A DNA stretch of 64,000 nt. Origin: Liopterus haemorrhoidalis. Lineage: Eukaryota > Arthropoda > Insecta > Coleoptera > Dytiscidae. Both the position numbers and the translations under genes were made by a program. Of the stretch, positions 1-11,647 are shown piece by piece (within the stretch, counting starts at the first letter, position 1; each line of letters begins with the position of its first letter). The stretch spans positions 20,627,713-20,691,712 of the forward strand of contig OZ020616.1 of NCBI GenBank assembly GCA_963971575.1, written 5' to 3'. The notes below the pieces were generated by a model. It saw only the letters and a list, made by a program, of their open reading frames with translations, was not told the origin of the DNA and searched no databases.

Positions 1-123
1 ACGTTAGGGAGAGAGAAAACGAAGAACAAGGAAGAGAAAAATCAGTTGAAAGAGAGACATAGATGGTCAACTGGGTTACCACGGTTACAACCGTTACCTC
101 CTACAATCAGCAAGGAAACCATG
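1..123 (+). CDS. Probable upstream coding exon of the Pez phosphatase gene (partial)
   Basis: Reading frame 1 is open from the window edge to about 150. The encoded stretch is charged, then runs R-W-S-T-G-L-P-R-L-Q-P-L-P-P, like the basic/proline-rich linker that precedes the phosphatase domain in Pez-type proteins. The only donor that keeps phase 0 with the next exon (1849) is a GC donor at 124 (ATG|GCAAGT). The GT at 129 would shift the frame. Start of exon and gene lie outside the window. The call rests on frame and composition, not on a recognised domain. Confidence 0.5.
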
Positions 124-540
124 GCAAGTACATCTTTTTTTCGTAATTTTTAAAAATTATTTATTTTTATGTTAACTTTTTATGCAAAAAACACCTAATT
201 CTCTAACCAAAAGGGATATAAAATAATGAAAGATCCTAAGTAATGTCTATTGATGTGAACCGGAATAAAACATACGGAATTTGTGATCAGATTTTTTTCC
301 CCGTAAGATTTTTTTGGGTCGTTGAAAAACAAAAAAAAATGTTTTTAATTTTATAGTGAGGTATTAAATGAAAGCCATTAAAGCGTAGATTATGGAAAGA
401 AACATTTTTAAAAAGTTTTCATTCTGGTGTAATTTTTGTCAAACAGTTACCAAAAATTATTTTTTACTCCCTTTATAAATCTGATAAAAATTAGAATAAT
501 ACACATTAACTTGAACTGCAATATAATATTTAAAATGAGT

Positions 541-690
541 ACCTGTTTATACAGGGGTAATAGGACGGGTCGAAACGACACACTGGCTTTCATATCTATG
601 GCCGGCGCTCTAGAAACGGAAAACTTACCTTTTTTCTGTCCCAATAAGCCTATGTGAGCGTTGGGAACCTATTATTTATTTATTTATCAT
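541..690 (+). repeat. SINE-like dispersed repeat, copy 1
   Basis: About 150 bp running from cctgtttatacag to gcgttgggaacctatta followed by a TTTA-rich tail. Other copies are at 43596-43748 (+) and 18062-18200 (-), and a copy split by a hAT MITE at 21245-21600. The shared 3' end with a simple TTTA tail suggests a retroposed element. No convincing pol III box was found. Confidence 0.55.
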
Positions 691-1274
691 TTTTTTAAAA
701 ACTAATTATTTAATTAATATGGGGCATCAAATGGAAGGTCTTGGAGCAAAGATAATCGAACAAAAATTAATTTTTAAATATACATTTATTTAAATGCAAT
801 TTTAAAAAAAATGTGTCCAAAAATGTTCCCGACCCTATTTTCTAGGTGGACTAGTTTACTACTTATTAGTTTTCTGAAAATTTCAGAGTAATGCACGTTA
901 GTATGAACTAGAATAATATAGTCAGAATTTTTGATAAGATTATTGGTCTCAATGATATTGAACTGTTAGTATTTTTGGAAATATCTTTTTTCTAAATATA
1001 ATGTAGGGTATTAAACAAAAGTTCTTAATACTTAGATATACTTACCATAATATTTTTTTCTCAAACCGGGACAATTTTGAGATTATGCTAAAAACAGAAA
1101 ATAACTCCTTCTACGCTAGTACTTATGATTAAAAAGGATTAATAACGGAGTGGTTAACAAAAATCAAAATATACGTAGTAATAATTTTTAATTACTCTTA
1201 GTTGAACATAACTTATTATTAATAATTTGTCACTAGCGTGAAATTTCTTTAAAAATTCGTTGTTATTTTTAATT

Positions 1275-1678
1275 ATAGGCTATTCCAAACTTTTAGGTGG
1301 AACTAAATGGAAATTTCGCTCTTTTAGGTTGTCACGAGAAGGGACCTTGCTTTGGTTATTTCATGTTTCACGTTTGGTATGTGAAAATTTAAAATTCCAA
1401 CAGTGAAATCATAGAAACGATATATGTCAAAAATTTTAATACATTTTTCCAAATTTTGAAGACAAAAAAGTAAATAAATGGGAAATTTTTATTAAGAATG
1501 ACAAAAAATTCCAATGCAATGAAAAGGACATTTCATAATGACAATTAATTTAAGCTAGAATTTGAAATGTGAGTATGATTTACAAAGCTTAAACAAAATG
1601 ACTAAAAGTCCGAATTAATAGATAAAAATTACTACATTTCAAAATCTAGTTCCGCCTAAACGTTTGGAATAGCCTATA
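1275..1678. mobile_element. GGAATAG-family MITE, full copy
   Basis: Terminal inverted repeats begin TAGGCTATTCCAAAC at the left and end GTTTGGAATAGCCTA at the right, followed inward by ggtggaactaa / ctagttccgcctaa. Non-coding. Other whole or partial copies: 11648-11782, 20524-20693, 28432-28595, 31302-31480, 33953-34118, 40253-40725 and 63484-63620, making this one of the commonest repeats here. Confidence 0.75.
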
Positions 1679-1848
1679 GTTGATTAAACTGATTAAAAAA
1701 AAAAAAAAAAATGACGCGCTTATAGTAAAAATATTGTCCCAGCCATCCAGCATTCTATTGACGAATCACTCTTTCACTTTCTAAATACCTACGAAGCCCT
1801 GATTTGTGTGAAAACTTTTACTTCATATCATTTTTTTTTTTTGTGCAG

Positions 1849-2067
1849 TGCCAACTTTTAGAACAAAAATTATCAGACAGTCAGTTGTTTTTCGAGTTTG
1901 ATAAGATTCCGAAGAAGAGACCTAATGCAGATTTTACAACTGCATTGCACCCTTACAATGCGCAGTTTAACAGGTTCAAGGACGTTCTTCCATACGAGGA
2001 CAATAGAGTTAAATTGACGCCGACTCGGGACAACAAGTATGGTTACATAAACGCTTCGCACATTACG
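1849..2067 (+). CDS. Pez: Pez-type protein tyrosine phosphatase, catalytic-domain exon A
   Basis: Encodes the start of the PTP domain: a short alpha-helical entry (L-L-E-Q-K-L), a F-x-K-I-P-K-K segment, N-R-V-K-L-T-P-T, and the phosphotyrosine-loop motif G-Y-I-N-A-S-H-I. This order is characteristic of PTPN14/PTPN21/Pez cytoplasmic phosphatases, which carry an N-terminal FERM domain (off the left edge). Boundaries are a polypyrimidine tract plus CAG at 1848 and a GTAAGT donor at 2068. Both are phase 0, and the join to exon B gives an unbroken family alignment. Pez proteins act at cell junctions and in Hippo/Yorkie growth control; that role is from family knowledge. Confidence 0.9.
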
Positions 2068-2143
2068 GTAAGTTATTTTAACACTACATCAACATCTTGA
2101 ATAATATGTCTCAAACTTTAGTGAAATGACTTGACTTCTTGAA

Positions 2144-3132
2144 CGGACCTTACACTATCAATAATAATGTCAGTATTTAAAAATAATGACAGTAATATTG
2201 ACGACCTAAGTACTGATGGAATGAACTGACGAAATCTAGATTTCTTGAAATACTGCCATCAGTATCGTAGGTAGCGGGGGGAACTGTCAGTTTTACTGAT
2301 AGCCATTCGCAGTGTATCAGTATTACTGTCAGTATTGACCTTCAGTTTTTAATTTTTAGTTGTCGTTTGTGCCAGAACGTCTGCTGCTAAAAACCTTTAT
2401 TGAAATGTATGAGTCAATGCCACAGCTCTGGGATGCTGGTCGGCCTGACTACATGAACAAAATGAATCGGAATGAAAGACTTTTCAAACTGTTAGAAGTA
2501 TATAAAAAATAAGGCTAAATGCAAAAAAAATGACGTTCGAAAAAAAAAAAATACTTTGCGCTCTAATTATAGGAGAGATTGAAGAAAACCGAATCTTCTA
2601 TACGATCAGGAGCAAGTGCCGACGAAGTTTACAGTCCAACATCCTGGGTATTTTATGCACTAAAATTTCTTGGTTACACTGAACGTCCACTTAACCTTAC
2701 TGAGCCACAGAATTTAACAAAGGTAGTTAGATGGGGTGCTACCAAATTCTCAAGAGAGTTGTAGGTTTCCGCATCCATCCGAAAGAAATTGTGGTAGTCA
2801 TTTGGATCGGTGAGAAGAATTTGTTTTAATAAATTAATATGAGTATATTCTGTACGTTTTTAAGCCACTCCTTCATCCATCGTTTTCTATTTACGAATCG
2901 CTTTGTACCAAAATTCAACACTAAAGCCAAGCAGGCTTTTTGCTTATCACTCTTCATAATAATAATATTCACTTGTTTGATGTTCTCCAGATAACTTCTA
3001 CTGGTTACTGACTAAAATACTGTCAGTAATAATGATAGTGTAAGGTAATTTTTTGCAACTGGCAAAACTACTAGTAGTGTCATTATTATTGACTTAGTAT
3101 TACTGACATTATTATTGATAGTGTAAGGTCCG
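2144..3132. mobile_element. MADF-bearing DNA transposon with 32-bp perfect TIRs
   Basis: The 32 bp at 2144-2175 (CGGACCTTACACTATC...) are the exact reverse complement of those ending at 3132. Inside both ends are further short inverted copies of tgtcagta / tactgaca words. A decayed MADF gene sits in the middle (2360-2764). Flanks cttgaa and ctttaa resemble a 6-bp duplication but are not identical, so the superfamily is open. Myb/SANT-like partner proteins are known from PIF/Harbinger elements, which makes that a reasonable guess. It lies inside a Pez intron. Confidence 0.75.
2360..2764 (+). pseudogene. MADF-domain (Myb/SANT-like) protein remnant
   Basis: First part (2360-2512) reads F-I-E-M-Y-E-S-M-P-Q-L-W-D...P-D-Y then K-L-L-E-V-Y-K and a stop. 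The second part recovers L-R-S-N-Y-R-R-D, shifts frame near 2578, then reads L-K-K-T-E-S...R-S-G-A-S-A-D-E-V-Y-S-P-T-S-W. These are the two halves of a MADF DNA-binding domain in the right order. A stop, an A-rich gap and a one-base frameshift break it. It lies wholly inside the 2144-3132 inverted-repeat element, so it is transposon cargo and not a Pez exon. No BESS motif is visible. Confidence 0.75.
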
Positions 3133-3424
3133 CTTTAATGAGCAGGGTAGCCCCAACACTGCGGGGGTTTTATTTTGTTATTTGAAAGATCCGTATTAAA
3201 TAAAATTGGTTAGAAAGCTGTACAGTGCTATTGCCTAAGAAAATGTTCAACATTTAAAAAATATTTAAGTATTACTCTGTTTTACTACCTCTATAACCCT
3301 CTTTGTATCCCATCCGCTATGAAGGTCAGATTAAGTCATTCTCTTGTAAGTTGAGATAAACTATACACGACAATCATCCAACGTACCTAGCAGTAGCATA
3401 GATAGAATATCAAATCAATTATGT

Positions 3425-4372
3425 AAAAAGTTACTATAATAGTTACCGTGTAGTAACGTTACTACAAGATAACTTTTATAATGACTTTCGTAGTAACTTT
3501 AACATTTTTCGTATTCTGTAATATCCAACTGTAGTGACGTGCTATGAAAGTTATATCTTAGTGACAGTTACTAACAAAAGAATGAAGTTAGTTACAGAAG
3601 CGCTACACGCATGCGCATTGGTGGTATACTAGCGTCGGCGAATCAACGCAGTAGTATGTACAGATAACAGTTGAGGTTAAAAATTGTCAAAATATTGTAT
3701 TGCTTACATTATTTTCTTGTTATATAATATCTATTATGGTATATACATATATCAAATATTAAAAAAAAAAAAACGGAAAGCAAAGACAAATTCTCGACAA
3801 TAGAAACAGTGGCGCAGGTGGGTGGGATTTGGGGGTTAGAACCTCCCATGAAGCTGGATTTTTTATTACTTCGATGCATTTTCCTAGTTTTCTCATTACT
3901 TCCATACGTGTCATTTTATAACCCTCCCCCCTCATAAAACTATTTTTGCGTCACTGAATAGAACTTTTGTTAATTTTTTCAAAAACAAAAACTATTTTTT
4001 TTAAATAATTTTAAAAGAGACTTATATTAAAAATGATGAATTGGAAAAGACTTTTTGATCTTTAATATATTTCGTCTCCTGCAATATAATCATTTACCTA
4101 CACTCATTAATTCAGTTAAATTATATAAATTAACTCAGTTAATTTATATAATTTTCTTTACTAATCTTCTTCATTTTCTATTATATCTAAAAAATACACT
4201 TAAAATCAAATGTCCGCCATTTTTATCTTCATAAGAACTAAGTTATTACTTATAAACACCAGCATTTGGCAGTTACTATGATAGGAACTTTCATAGTAAC
4301 ATGTTACTAAATATTGTAGTAACTTTTGTCATACGAAATACCCCAAAGTTACTATGATAGTAAATGACCTTG
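3425..4372. repeat. TAGTAAC/GTTACTA word-array element (boundaries approximate)
   Basis: Two clusters (about 3425-3570 and 4265-4372) are dense in GTTACTA and its complement TAGTAAC, spaced irregularly in both orientations and flanking AT-rich DNA. The layout matches a MITE with subterminal repeats, but I could not fix the termini or a target duplication. A separate hAT MITE (3807-3956) is nested between the clusters. Confidence 0.5.
3807..3956. mobile_element. Short hAT-type MITE
   Basis: Starts CAGTGGCGCAGG and ends GCGTCACTG. It is flanked by AATAGAAA (3799-3806) and AATAGAAC (3957-3964), 7 of 8 bases matching, as expected for the 8-bp duplication of hAT elements. A related left end is seen in reverse near 29735-29755. 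Confidence 0.65.
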
Positions 4373-4411
4373 CTCATAGTGGGCGCCTATAAAATTTATA
4401 TTTTATGGGCT

Positions 4412-4688
4412 AAAAAAACTAATATAATTAGCTAAAACTGACAAGTTCTTCAGATTGTGAGTGAAAATTTAGTTTTCCTAAGATAACCACTTATTATTTG
4501 GAGTTGGGCGCTGGCGCGAGCGTGATGTAAAATGACACTTCGGGCCGTGACCGGGTTTGAGCGTGAGTACAAAACTATAACGGTAACTCAGGTTTTTTTT
4601 TTTTTACAGGAAAACTAAATTTTCTCTCACAATCTGAAGAACTTGTCAGTTTTAGCTAATTTGCTCATTATATTAGTTTTTTTTTTTT
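4412..4688. mobile_element. Foldback MITE with long terminal inverted repeats
   Basis: Left arm (actaatataattagctaaa, then actgacaagttcttcag and gattgtgag) is repeated inverted at 4608-4688. Arms are about 75 bp around a GC-richer centre. Non-coding. Confidence 0.7.
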
Positions 4689-4741
4689 AATACAGTAACC
4701 TATTATTAGTTTGTAGCTATTACAGAATCTTGACAAATTAT

Positions 4742-5744
4742 TGGGCTCAACAGCGCTATGAAGTGACATCAAGCGGACAGAATTTGAACTAGTGGAACGA
4801 GTAACTGTTTATTGTTTACTTGTGGCTACCTCGTGTTGTTTGTATCGCGTTTAAAGTTTGATGTTGCAGTTTGTTTGTAACATTAACTTTTGATAGCAAT
4901 TCTTTTCTATGTTATTTTGTGTTATAATGAATTGTCATAACACAAACTGCTATGTATTTGGTTGTAGGAAAAGAAGTGAAAGAAACATTCATTTCTATTT
5001 TTTCCAAATGTTAAACAATTTGTGAAAATAATACATATATTTGGTGTTGTGGAAGAGATAAATAGGTAAAAAAGCATGGGAAATGCTGTAAATACGGGAA
5101 AAAGAGTGAGAGTGTGCTAAAAGCATTTAAAAGCTACAGATTACATCAATATTGTTAACTTATTAATATTTAACAAACTAGTATTTATTGAAAATATTCA
5201 ACAAATAAGAAATACTCAATTATAAAAATCCTTCTCGAGCATAAATAAATATCTACCTGTGTAACTTTAATACAGGATTAGGGCATGCGGTCTTAAATAT
5301 TGTACGTAGATATTCTGATACAGCTTCACTGAAGTGCTTTCGTTTTTTATTAAATTTTTTAGGTAGCGAGTTTCTAACAAAGGTTGCGGTTTATAGATGC
5401 AGGTTATCTTGCAGTTTTAATTTTCCAGTGACTTTGTGAGGTGCTGATTTTAGACTGCTTGTTTGTAAACATAACCCACATACGTCGACATGCTCATTAT
5501 TTTTTTCCGAAATTCCGTATAATATAACATGACCGGTGTTTAACAACTCCTCTCCTTCAACTACACACTTAGAAGAAGGTGTTGCACTTAAAAAATTAAA
5601 ATGATTTAGTAAGGATAGCTATTAATTATTCATTGTAAATCGAAGATTTAACATGTAAACAAATGAGGAAAACTTTCACATTACTCGTTTCGATCAGCCG
5701 TTTCACAGCCATCACAGCGCCGCCATTGGCCATTGTTGAGTCCA
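4742..5744. mobile_element. ISL2EU-like deletion derivative, copy 1 (THAP finger)
   Basis: Ends are TGGGCTCAACA and TGTTGAGTCCA, flanked by AT on both sides (4740-4741, 5745-5746): the 2-bp AT duplication typical of ISL2EU elements. A + strand ORF at 4927-5025 starts a THAP-type zinc finger (C-Y-V-F-G-C) and ends early. The - strand part is a shrunken match to the SWIM-protein region of copy 2 (37563-38697). It cannot encode a full transposase. Confidence 0.75.
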
Positions 5745-5746
5745 AT

Positions 5747-7290
5747 CATTGACGTCATATAATATAGACACAACACGCTCTATGTCTTAGCATTGTTTTT
5801 TATGAAGCCAAGACCCTTTGGAGACGAAAGGGGGACTTGCCTCCAGGAGTATAACAAGTTACCTAATTTATATTTATTTTATTCAGCTTTTGCTAAGAAA
5901 AACGCCGGCGCCGTATTGAGTTTATGATTGTTTTGTTGTGTTATTTTTTCTATTTTACTATTTAAATCTTTTCATCATCTTTCAACTTTTAATAATATTG
6001 CCGTAAATTGCATTTTAAGAGTTGCGAGCTGTATTTCAACTACGTAGTATTTTAAATACTAAAAAGTAATGTTTAATTAAAATGTTACATATAGTTTTTA
6101 CTTTAAAAAAAGTATTTGTATTCAGTACTTCGAATACTTCAGAAAAGTATTTTACCCAGCATTGATTATAGATATACATCTTTATAATTTGTCAGATAAA
6201 TTTTAATTTATCATGCAATAAATGATGTAATATATGCTCGTTTTAAATTTAGAAAGTGTCTGAAGCATTGCATTACGATATGATCAAGAAAAAAAAGTGT
6301 CTAGATAGACATGGAATTCATTTATTTTTATATTAACAGAATTGTCCACTTAACATTTTAAATTCAGGGCCTACTAAACTTTTTTTTTCGATCATATTAT
6401 ATTTTAAATGTATGTAATTTAGAAACCTACTAATTATCTTAAATATACAGGGCGTTTGTTTGAAACGGGGCACCCCGAAAATCTCCTTTATTTGTAAAGA
6501 TACAAAAATCTTCAGAACAAAAGTTAAACTAGACAAAAAGGCCCATCTAAAGGTTACTATAAGATGGGCCTTTTTGTCTAGTTTAACTTTTGTTCTGAAG
6601 ATCTTGACAAATAAAGGAGATTTTCGGGGTGCCCCGTTTCAAACAAACACCCTGTATACTAATAAATTCAGGTTAATTTAATATTATTTATGAAATTTAC
6701 AGTATTAAAAAAATATATTTTTACTTTGAATTCTTATCGGCAAAACATTGATGTATGCAAACTGTACAACTGCTCGGGGCAACCTTCGTTTCCCCGCCTA
6801 AAGAGGTGTTAGCTTCATAACAACTCGTCCTCGGTCAGTCTCTATATGTTATACTACCTCATTGAGTCCAATAGTGACTGTGCATATGACTCACCTTCTT
6901 ATGTAATTGTAATGAAATTACGTAATTGAAATGAAATACTTTAATTAATTTAAATTCAATTAATTAGAATTAGGTACAAAACAAATCAAATATTGTACTA
7001 TATGCAGTGGCGTATTTCACGGTATGTCCATATACTACAAAGAAACCTAAAAATTAAAAATCCAATATTGCCACACATGTATTATAATAAATTCTATTGT
7101 AGGCTTCAAATTGCAAATATATATGTATGTAATATTTGTTCGATGAAGACATTTGTAAAATAAACATATTACCTACCAGATTTACTTTGGTTGTATTTAG
7201 CCTCGCTACGCCACTGAGTTTAAATTAGTTCAGAGATAAAAATTTAATGAGATTAATCCTTTTTTGTACAGGCGTTATTTCTTTTTCCAG
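5747..7290. other. Pez intron remainder
   Basis: AT-rich with no exon. It contains a mariner-type foldback MITE (6448-6654) and a pair of CAGTGGCGTA... / ...TACGCCACTG ends (7005-7216) that look like a hAT MITE but lack a matching duplication. It ends in a pyrimidine tract and CAG at 7288-7290. Confidence 0.6.
6448..6654. mobile_element. Near-perfect foldback MITE with TA duplication
   Basis: Starts CAGGGCGTTTGTTTGAAACG and ends with the near-exact reverse complement. TA dinucleotides flank both ends (6446-6447, 6655-6656). The two arms (about 95 bp) include ggcaccccgaaaatctcc and its complement. Size and TA site suit a Tc1/mariner-derived MITE. Confidence 0.75.
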
Positions 7291-7800
7291 GCAACTGTTG
7301 GGAGTAAACAACGTTTTTACATAGCAGCTCAAGGTCCTACGCAACAAACGCTCGCAAGTTTTTGGCACTGCGTTTGGGAATCAGAAGTATATCTTATAGT
7401 CCAACTCACCGACAGTGCTGATGAGCTAAACAGCTACTTACCCCAGTCCCCAGAACGCTGCGTAGACATAGGCCAGTACCAAGTTTGGTGGGAACTTTCC
7501 CAACGAACTGGGCATTGTGTAACTTCAAAAATGAGGTTATGCCACGTAAATTCAAGAAGATATCGAGCGTTATGGCATTTGCATTATAGTGATTGGGGTG
7601 AACAAGGATGTCCACACTCTGTTGCACATTATTTAGGATTTTTGGAAGAGTTGAGAAGTGTTCGGCAGTATACCATGGTAGATATACCACCTGGACATAA
7701 TCGGAATCCTCCGGTGTTGGTTCATTGCACGGCTGGTGTTGGAAGAACTGGACTGACTATTTTAGGAGATCTGCTGTTATATACTCTGGATCATAACCAG
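7291..7800 (+). CDS. Pez: Pez-type protein tyrosine phosphatase, catalytic-domain exon B
   Basis: Encodes 170 residues of the PTP core: F-Y-I-A-A-Q-G-P-T, F-W-H-C-V-W-E, the acid-loop region D-W-G-E-Q-G-C-P (7591-7611), and the signature P-loop V-H-C-T-A-G-V-G-R-T-G (7720-7752) with nucleophilic Cys at 7726-7728 and Arg retained. The enzyme hydrolyses phosphotyrosine on cytosolic or junctional proteins. Two departures from the usual consensus are visible: the acid loop is W-G-E instead of W-P-D, and the P-loop has Thr after Cys instead of Ser. Glu at this position is, as I recall, known in some relatives of this subfamily, so reduced or altered activity is an inference. Acceptor TTCCAG|GCA and donor CAG|GTAGAG are both phase 0. 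Confidence 0.93.
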
Positions 7801-8007
7801 GTAGAGTAACATTTTGGATATATTATTTATTGCTTGGAGTACACCATCTTATATAAATAGTGGAGAAATCAAATTTTTGTATGTTTTTAAAGGTAACTTA
7901 AGGATAAGCCCAATTTAAAACATTTCATACCAACGAAAATGATAATTTTTGTTCCCTGCATGTAAATATGTTAATACAGAGTACCCTAAATGAACATTTG
8001 TAACTAA

Positions 8008-8549
8008 AGCCTCATTCAGAGCTCTTTAAATTAATACCTTATAGACTGTACCCTATGCTTATGTTTTTATACACTATTTTAACGTTCTACGAACCGTTTA
8101 GAGCTGATAGAAATTAGTGGCTTACGAATAGCCCGACATCTGTGTGTCTTTAAACCAACTATGATGCCTTCGTAAAATGTTTATTATTTATTACCGTTTT
8201 TATAATTCTGCTGTCCTAGATTTTAACTAAGTAAACCTAACATAATTACCTAAATTGATCATATTTACTGTCCGTCTTTGTAATTTTGAGCAAGATTTGT
8301 TAATGATGACATTTACATTGATAACTACGGTGTCACTGATAGACTGAGATAGCCAATGTGTTTATATATCTGTCTCATTAAAACATCTCACTAGCTATAA
8401 GTTTAGAAAATTATCCACAATCCACAACGAACAACGTATTAAATTTAGAGGTCTAAACGGTTGCACGTCTTACCATATAACAAACTCGTTAGTGACAAAA
8501 ACAGAGTGCAAGTCTTTAAGCTATTGATTTAAGAGCTCTGAATGCGGCT
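8008..8549. mobile_element. Harbinger-type MITE, copy A
   Basis: Ends AGCCTCATTCAGAGCTCTTT and the matching inverted AAGAGCTCTGAATGCGGCT, flanked by TAA at 8005-8007 and 8550-8552 (3-bp TAA duplication, typical of PIF/Harbinger). A related copy is at 25344-25835. Confidence 0.75.
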
Positions 8550-10972
8550 TAAACCTGAGACAACATGTCCCAACAAATTCTTCGTTTTTTTGCCATTTAC
8601 AGGGGTTTTGTTTAACGATTCGTATTAGTTGTAATACTTGGTTTATTAAGACATACATTTTTTCTTGATTAAACATGATACGAAGTTTTAAAAAATTCAA
8701 ATCCCAAATCTTTATCTTTTACCGTTTTCGAGATTTGATGTTTTGAAATTTAGAAAAAACTTGGGTTTTGCTTTTATTAAAAATTTAATTTAAGTCCGGT
8801 TACATCCTGTTCAAAATGTAGAAATAGTAATAAAATCAGGTGAAAGGCTAAAGTCGCTAACATATTGGCTGTCGCAGGAAGTTAACGACTCAACCGCCAA
8901 CGAACGATGAGAGATCGACAGAACTGACCCATAATCCGTACCAATCGACGATTGTCAGTTAAAGAGGTAGCAAAAGAAGTAAAAGTAGCATACGGGTCTT
9001 ATAGTTCGGCCAAGGCCGTGCGGTGGTATTTTGGCGCCTGGAGCAGATATTCTTACAAAGCGGCATTATACTGAGGTGGCAAATTATTAAGGCTGCCAAC
9101 TTATTACGAATGCCCCCCCCCCAATAAAAGTATCTGCTCACAATTTTTTATATGTTTATATTCCAAGATTTTATGCAAAGTTTCTCTGAAACGCCCCTTT
9201 ATACAAAGGGATATTCTTCCTGAAAATTTTCATTAAATTTGCAAATTAGTATATTGTGCACCTAGCGCGGAATATGCATTCTGCGCGTGTGCTCACTATG
9301 CTTTTTCTCCGATTACCATTTTTCAATAAATAAATAATCAAGAAAATACAATATAAATATGGTTAGGTTAGGTTAGGTTAGGTTAGGTTAGGTTACAGCC
9401 ATTAATGCGCGCGCAGCCAGTACGGGAATGAAAATTCTCGGAAACTACACATGCGCATTGCTGCGAATTTATTCATTCCCGTACACTGCATATGCGCATT
9501 GGGACGAATTTATCATGTGAAATTAAGCTAATTTCCTGTCAACTAACAGTATCGAAATGAGACAGTTCCATAGTAGTTGTAGGAAAACCTTTTTTCGACG
9601 ACATAATAAATGTTACGGGTAAAGAAATGAATAAATAAATATTCATAATATTATATGTATTTATAATAAATAAAATTGAAATTGAAATTGAAAATTAGTG
9701 CAAATCAAAGTTACAGATTTGATCACGAATAATAGTTTTGTACATCAATAAATTATTAAACACTAACAATAGTAAGCAGATATCATAATATTATTATCAA
9801 AGTCATGCACTAAAACTAACTGCAAAAGACATCTTACAACTGACTAAACTCAAAACATAATACTCTCAAAACATAATACAAAAATAATGCACTCCCTAAG
9901 TGTGATTGTCTATTGTCTCTGGCTAGATAGGGACATGTTGTTAGGTGCAATAAAAACGTTTGATGAGATGCCGCAAACCAATAATTTGTCGGTTTTCTTG
10001 CATTTATACCGCCTCGCCTAACAGTCTTCTCCTTTATCGAAGTGCATTGTTACTTATGTCAGAGTGGGGAGCAAAGATCTCGCCGAAGGTCGGCTTCCGC
10101 ACGGATTCAAGTTGCTTTCTGTAACAGTTATCAAACAAACAAATATCAAACATTTGTAGAAATTATTAAATGTCTTTATCGCATTTCTTGCTCTCGGCTT
10201 AAGAATTCTCCTCTGTCAGGTTATCGCTATCGTTTTAGCTAGAGAGGCGTGGATGGAGTCTTGTAGAGGCGGCACTGATGGATACATTGTAAGTTTACAT
10301 TCTTTCATTTATATCGACAAAGTCGATGCTCATTTGTACGCCGACCAAATAAAATGTAATAATTAGAAACAAAGATAAATCAAAACCTAATTTATAAAGA
10401 TGCAACAAGCAAATAATAACATTTTTATTATGAAATTATAAAAATAAACAAATGTGAAGAAATATCTGAAAGGCGCTTGGAGCGATCGCTCCATTGCTTC
10501 ATGCTACCGTACGGCCCTGAGTTCGGTAGTTTTTGGTGAAGAACAAAGTCACTCTCGATCCCCATCCACCTTACTTACAGGCCTGTGTGATCCCCCCCCC
10601 CCCCCAAACGAGATATTTCGTTACAATGACCCTGTTTTCAAGAGATTAAAGAGATAAAAAAAAAGAAAAAAAAAACATCTAAAATCGATTCCAAAATGTG
10701 TTTTCAGAAATGGAAATGACGCTAGCAATGATGTGCTGCAGAAGGCAGTATTTCGAAGATGATAATTTAAATGTAAAATATTTTTTTAATAAGTTTTATG
10801 ATCTATAGGAAACCCTTTTTAAGATTGCAGCGCCAAAATCGGAACTAACTAAATAGACAATAACAACTTTTTGACATATTGATAATACGTTGGAATCTGA
10901 CATTTAGAAAGAATTTATTAATATTTTTGTCTTGATTTATGTTTTCTTAATAAATATGACATATATGCCAAA
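8550..10972. other. Pez intron, largely unassigned
   Basis: A segment at 8820-8950 (tagaaatagtaataaaatca, gctgtcgca) recurs at 37245-37375, so it is a dispersed repeat. Next come a C-rich run, the GGTTA array (9361-9395) and scattered simple sequence, including a poly-C run near 10591-10604. No exon or other gene seen. Confidence 0.5.
9361..9395 (+). repeat. Interstitial GGTTA (insect telomere-type) array
   Basis: Seven tandem GGTTA units, the arthropod telomere pentamer, within an intron. Shorter runs occur at 29145-29161 and 37030-37041. Confidence 0.9.
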
Positions 10973-11507
10973 TGCCTGGGCCACACTTGCGTTATAAGCT
11001 TTGCCGATAATTGCGCGCTATATAAATTCGTGGTAAACTGCATCTATCGATATCGTGCTAAAACGCAACTTGTGGCCATATCTGCGTTTTCGCCGCTACA
11101 CTTTATTTACGTTTACAAGGTACAAGCGTATTTATTTTGCTGTAAATTAAATAAAATTATGGTGTATATCCATCATAACTGCACCCTAAAATTATTTTTT
11201 ACATTTAATTTTACAAATTCAAACATAATCTTATCTGATTTTGACACAAATAAGTTGTAAAGAAATATGTATAACATAACCTCAAATGATGCCGTTTAAA
11301 CAACAATACGCGCCAACAGAACATACTACGCTCTGCGCTAAGTTCCTTTGATGTGCGCTCTAAAACCACCACTTCAGTTATCGTCATGTGTCTAGTGGCG
11401 CGCACTGCTAATATTGTGAACGCAAACCGATAGTGACTGGCCACATTAGCGTGTATGTCACGTTAAACCGAAGTTTAGCGACGATAGATGCAGGTGTAGC
11501 CCAGGCA
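10973..11507. mobile_element. MITE with TGCCTGGG termini
   Basis: TGCCTGGGCCACACTTGCG at the left is mirrored by a diverged inverted copy ending CCAGGCA at 11507. Internal ctatcgat/ atcgtcgc segments are also partly inverted. Non-coding; duplication not resolved. Confidence 0.5.
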
Positions 11508-11647
11508 TAACAAATATAAAATCTAAAATCCAAAAAAATGTAACACATTTGTCAGAACAATAACAAACTTGCCTATTTGGTTAGTTCAACGTAATTCCGC
11601 CAGATAGAGTCTCTCTTAGGAACATTTCCCTATAGTCAGAGTCTTTG

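Larger units (their letters stand above)
124..1848 (+). other. Pez intron with SINE-like repeat and MITE
   Basis: No exon seen. It holds a SINE-like repeat (541-690), internal fragments of the AGGGTTT repeat family (about 214-460 and 700-970, recognisable by gtgaaccggaataaa and related phrases) and a full GGAATAG-family MITE (1275-1678). It ends in a pyrimidine-rich stretch and CAG acceptor at 1846-1848. Confidence 0.6.

Noticed and set aside
2579..2764. MADF ORF as an exon of Pez
   Set aside because: It lies inside a TIR-bounded element, has no matching splice phase, and Pez exons join cleanly without it.
10042..10657. Short ORFs in the third Pez intron (66 and 67 codons)
   Set aside because: No recognisable domain, low-complexity ends and no splice support.
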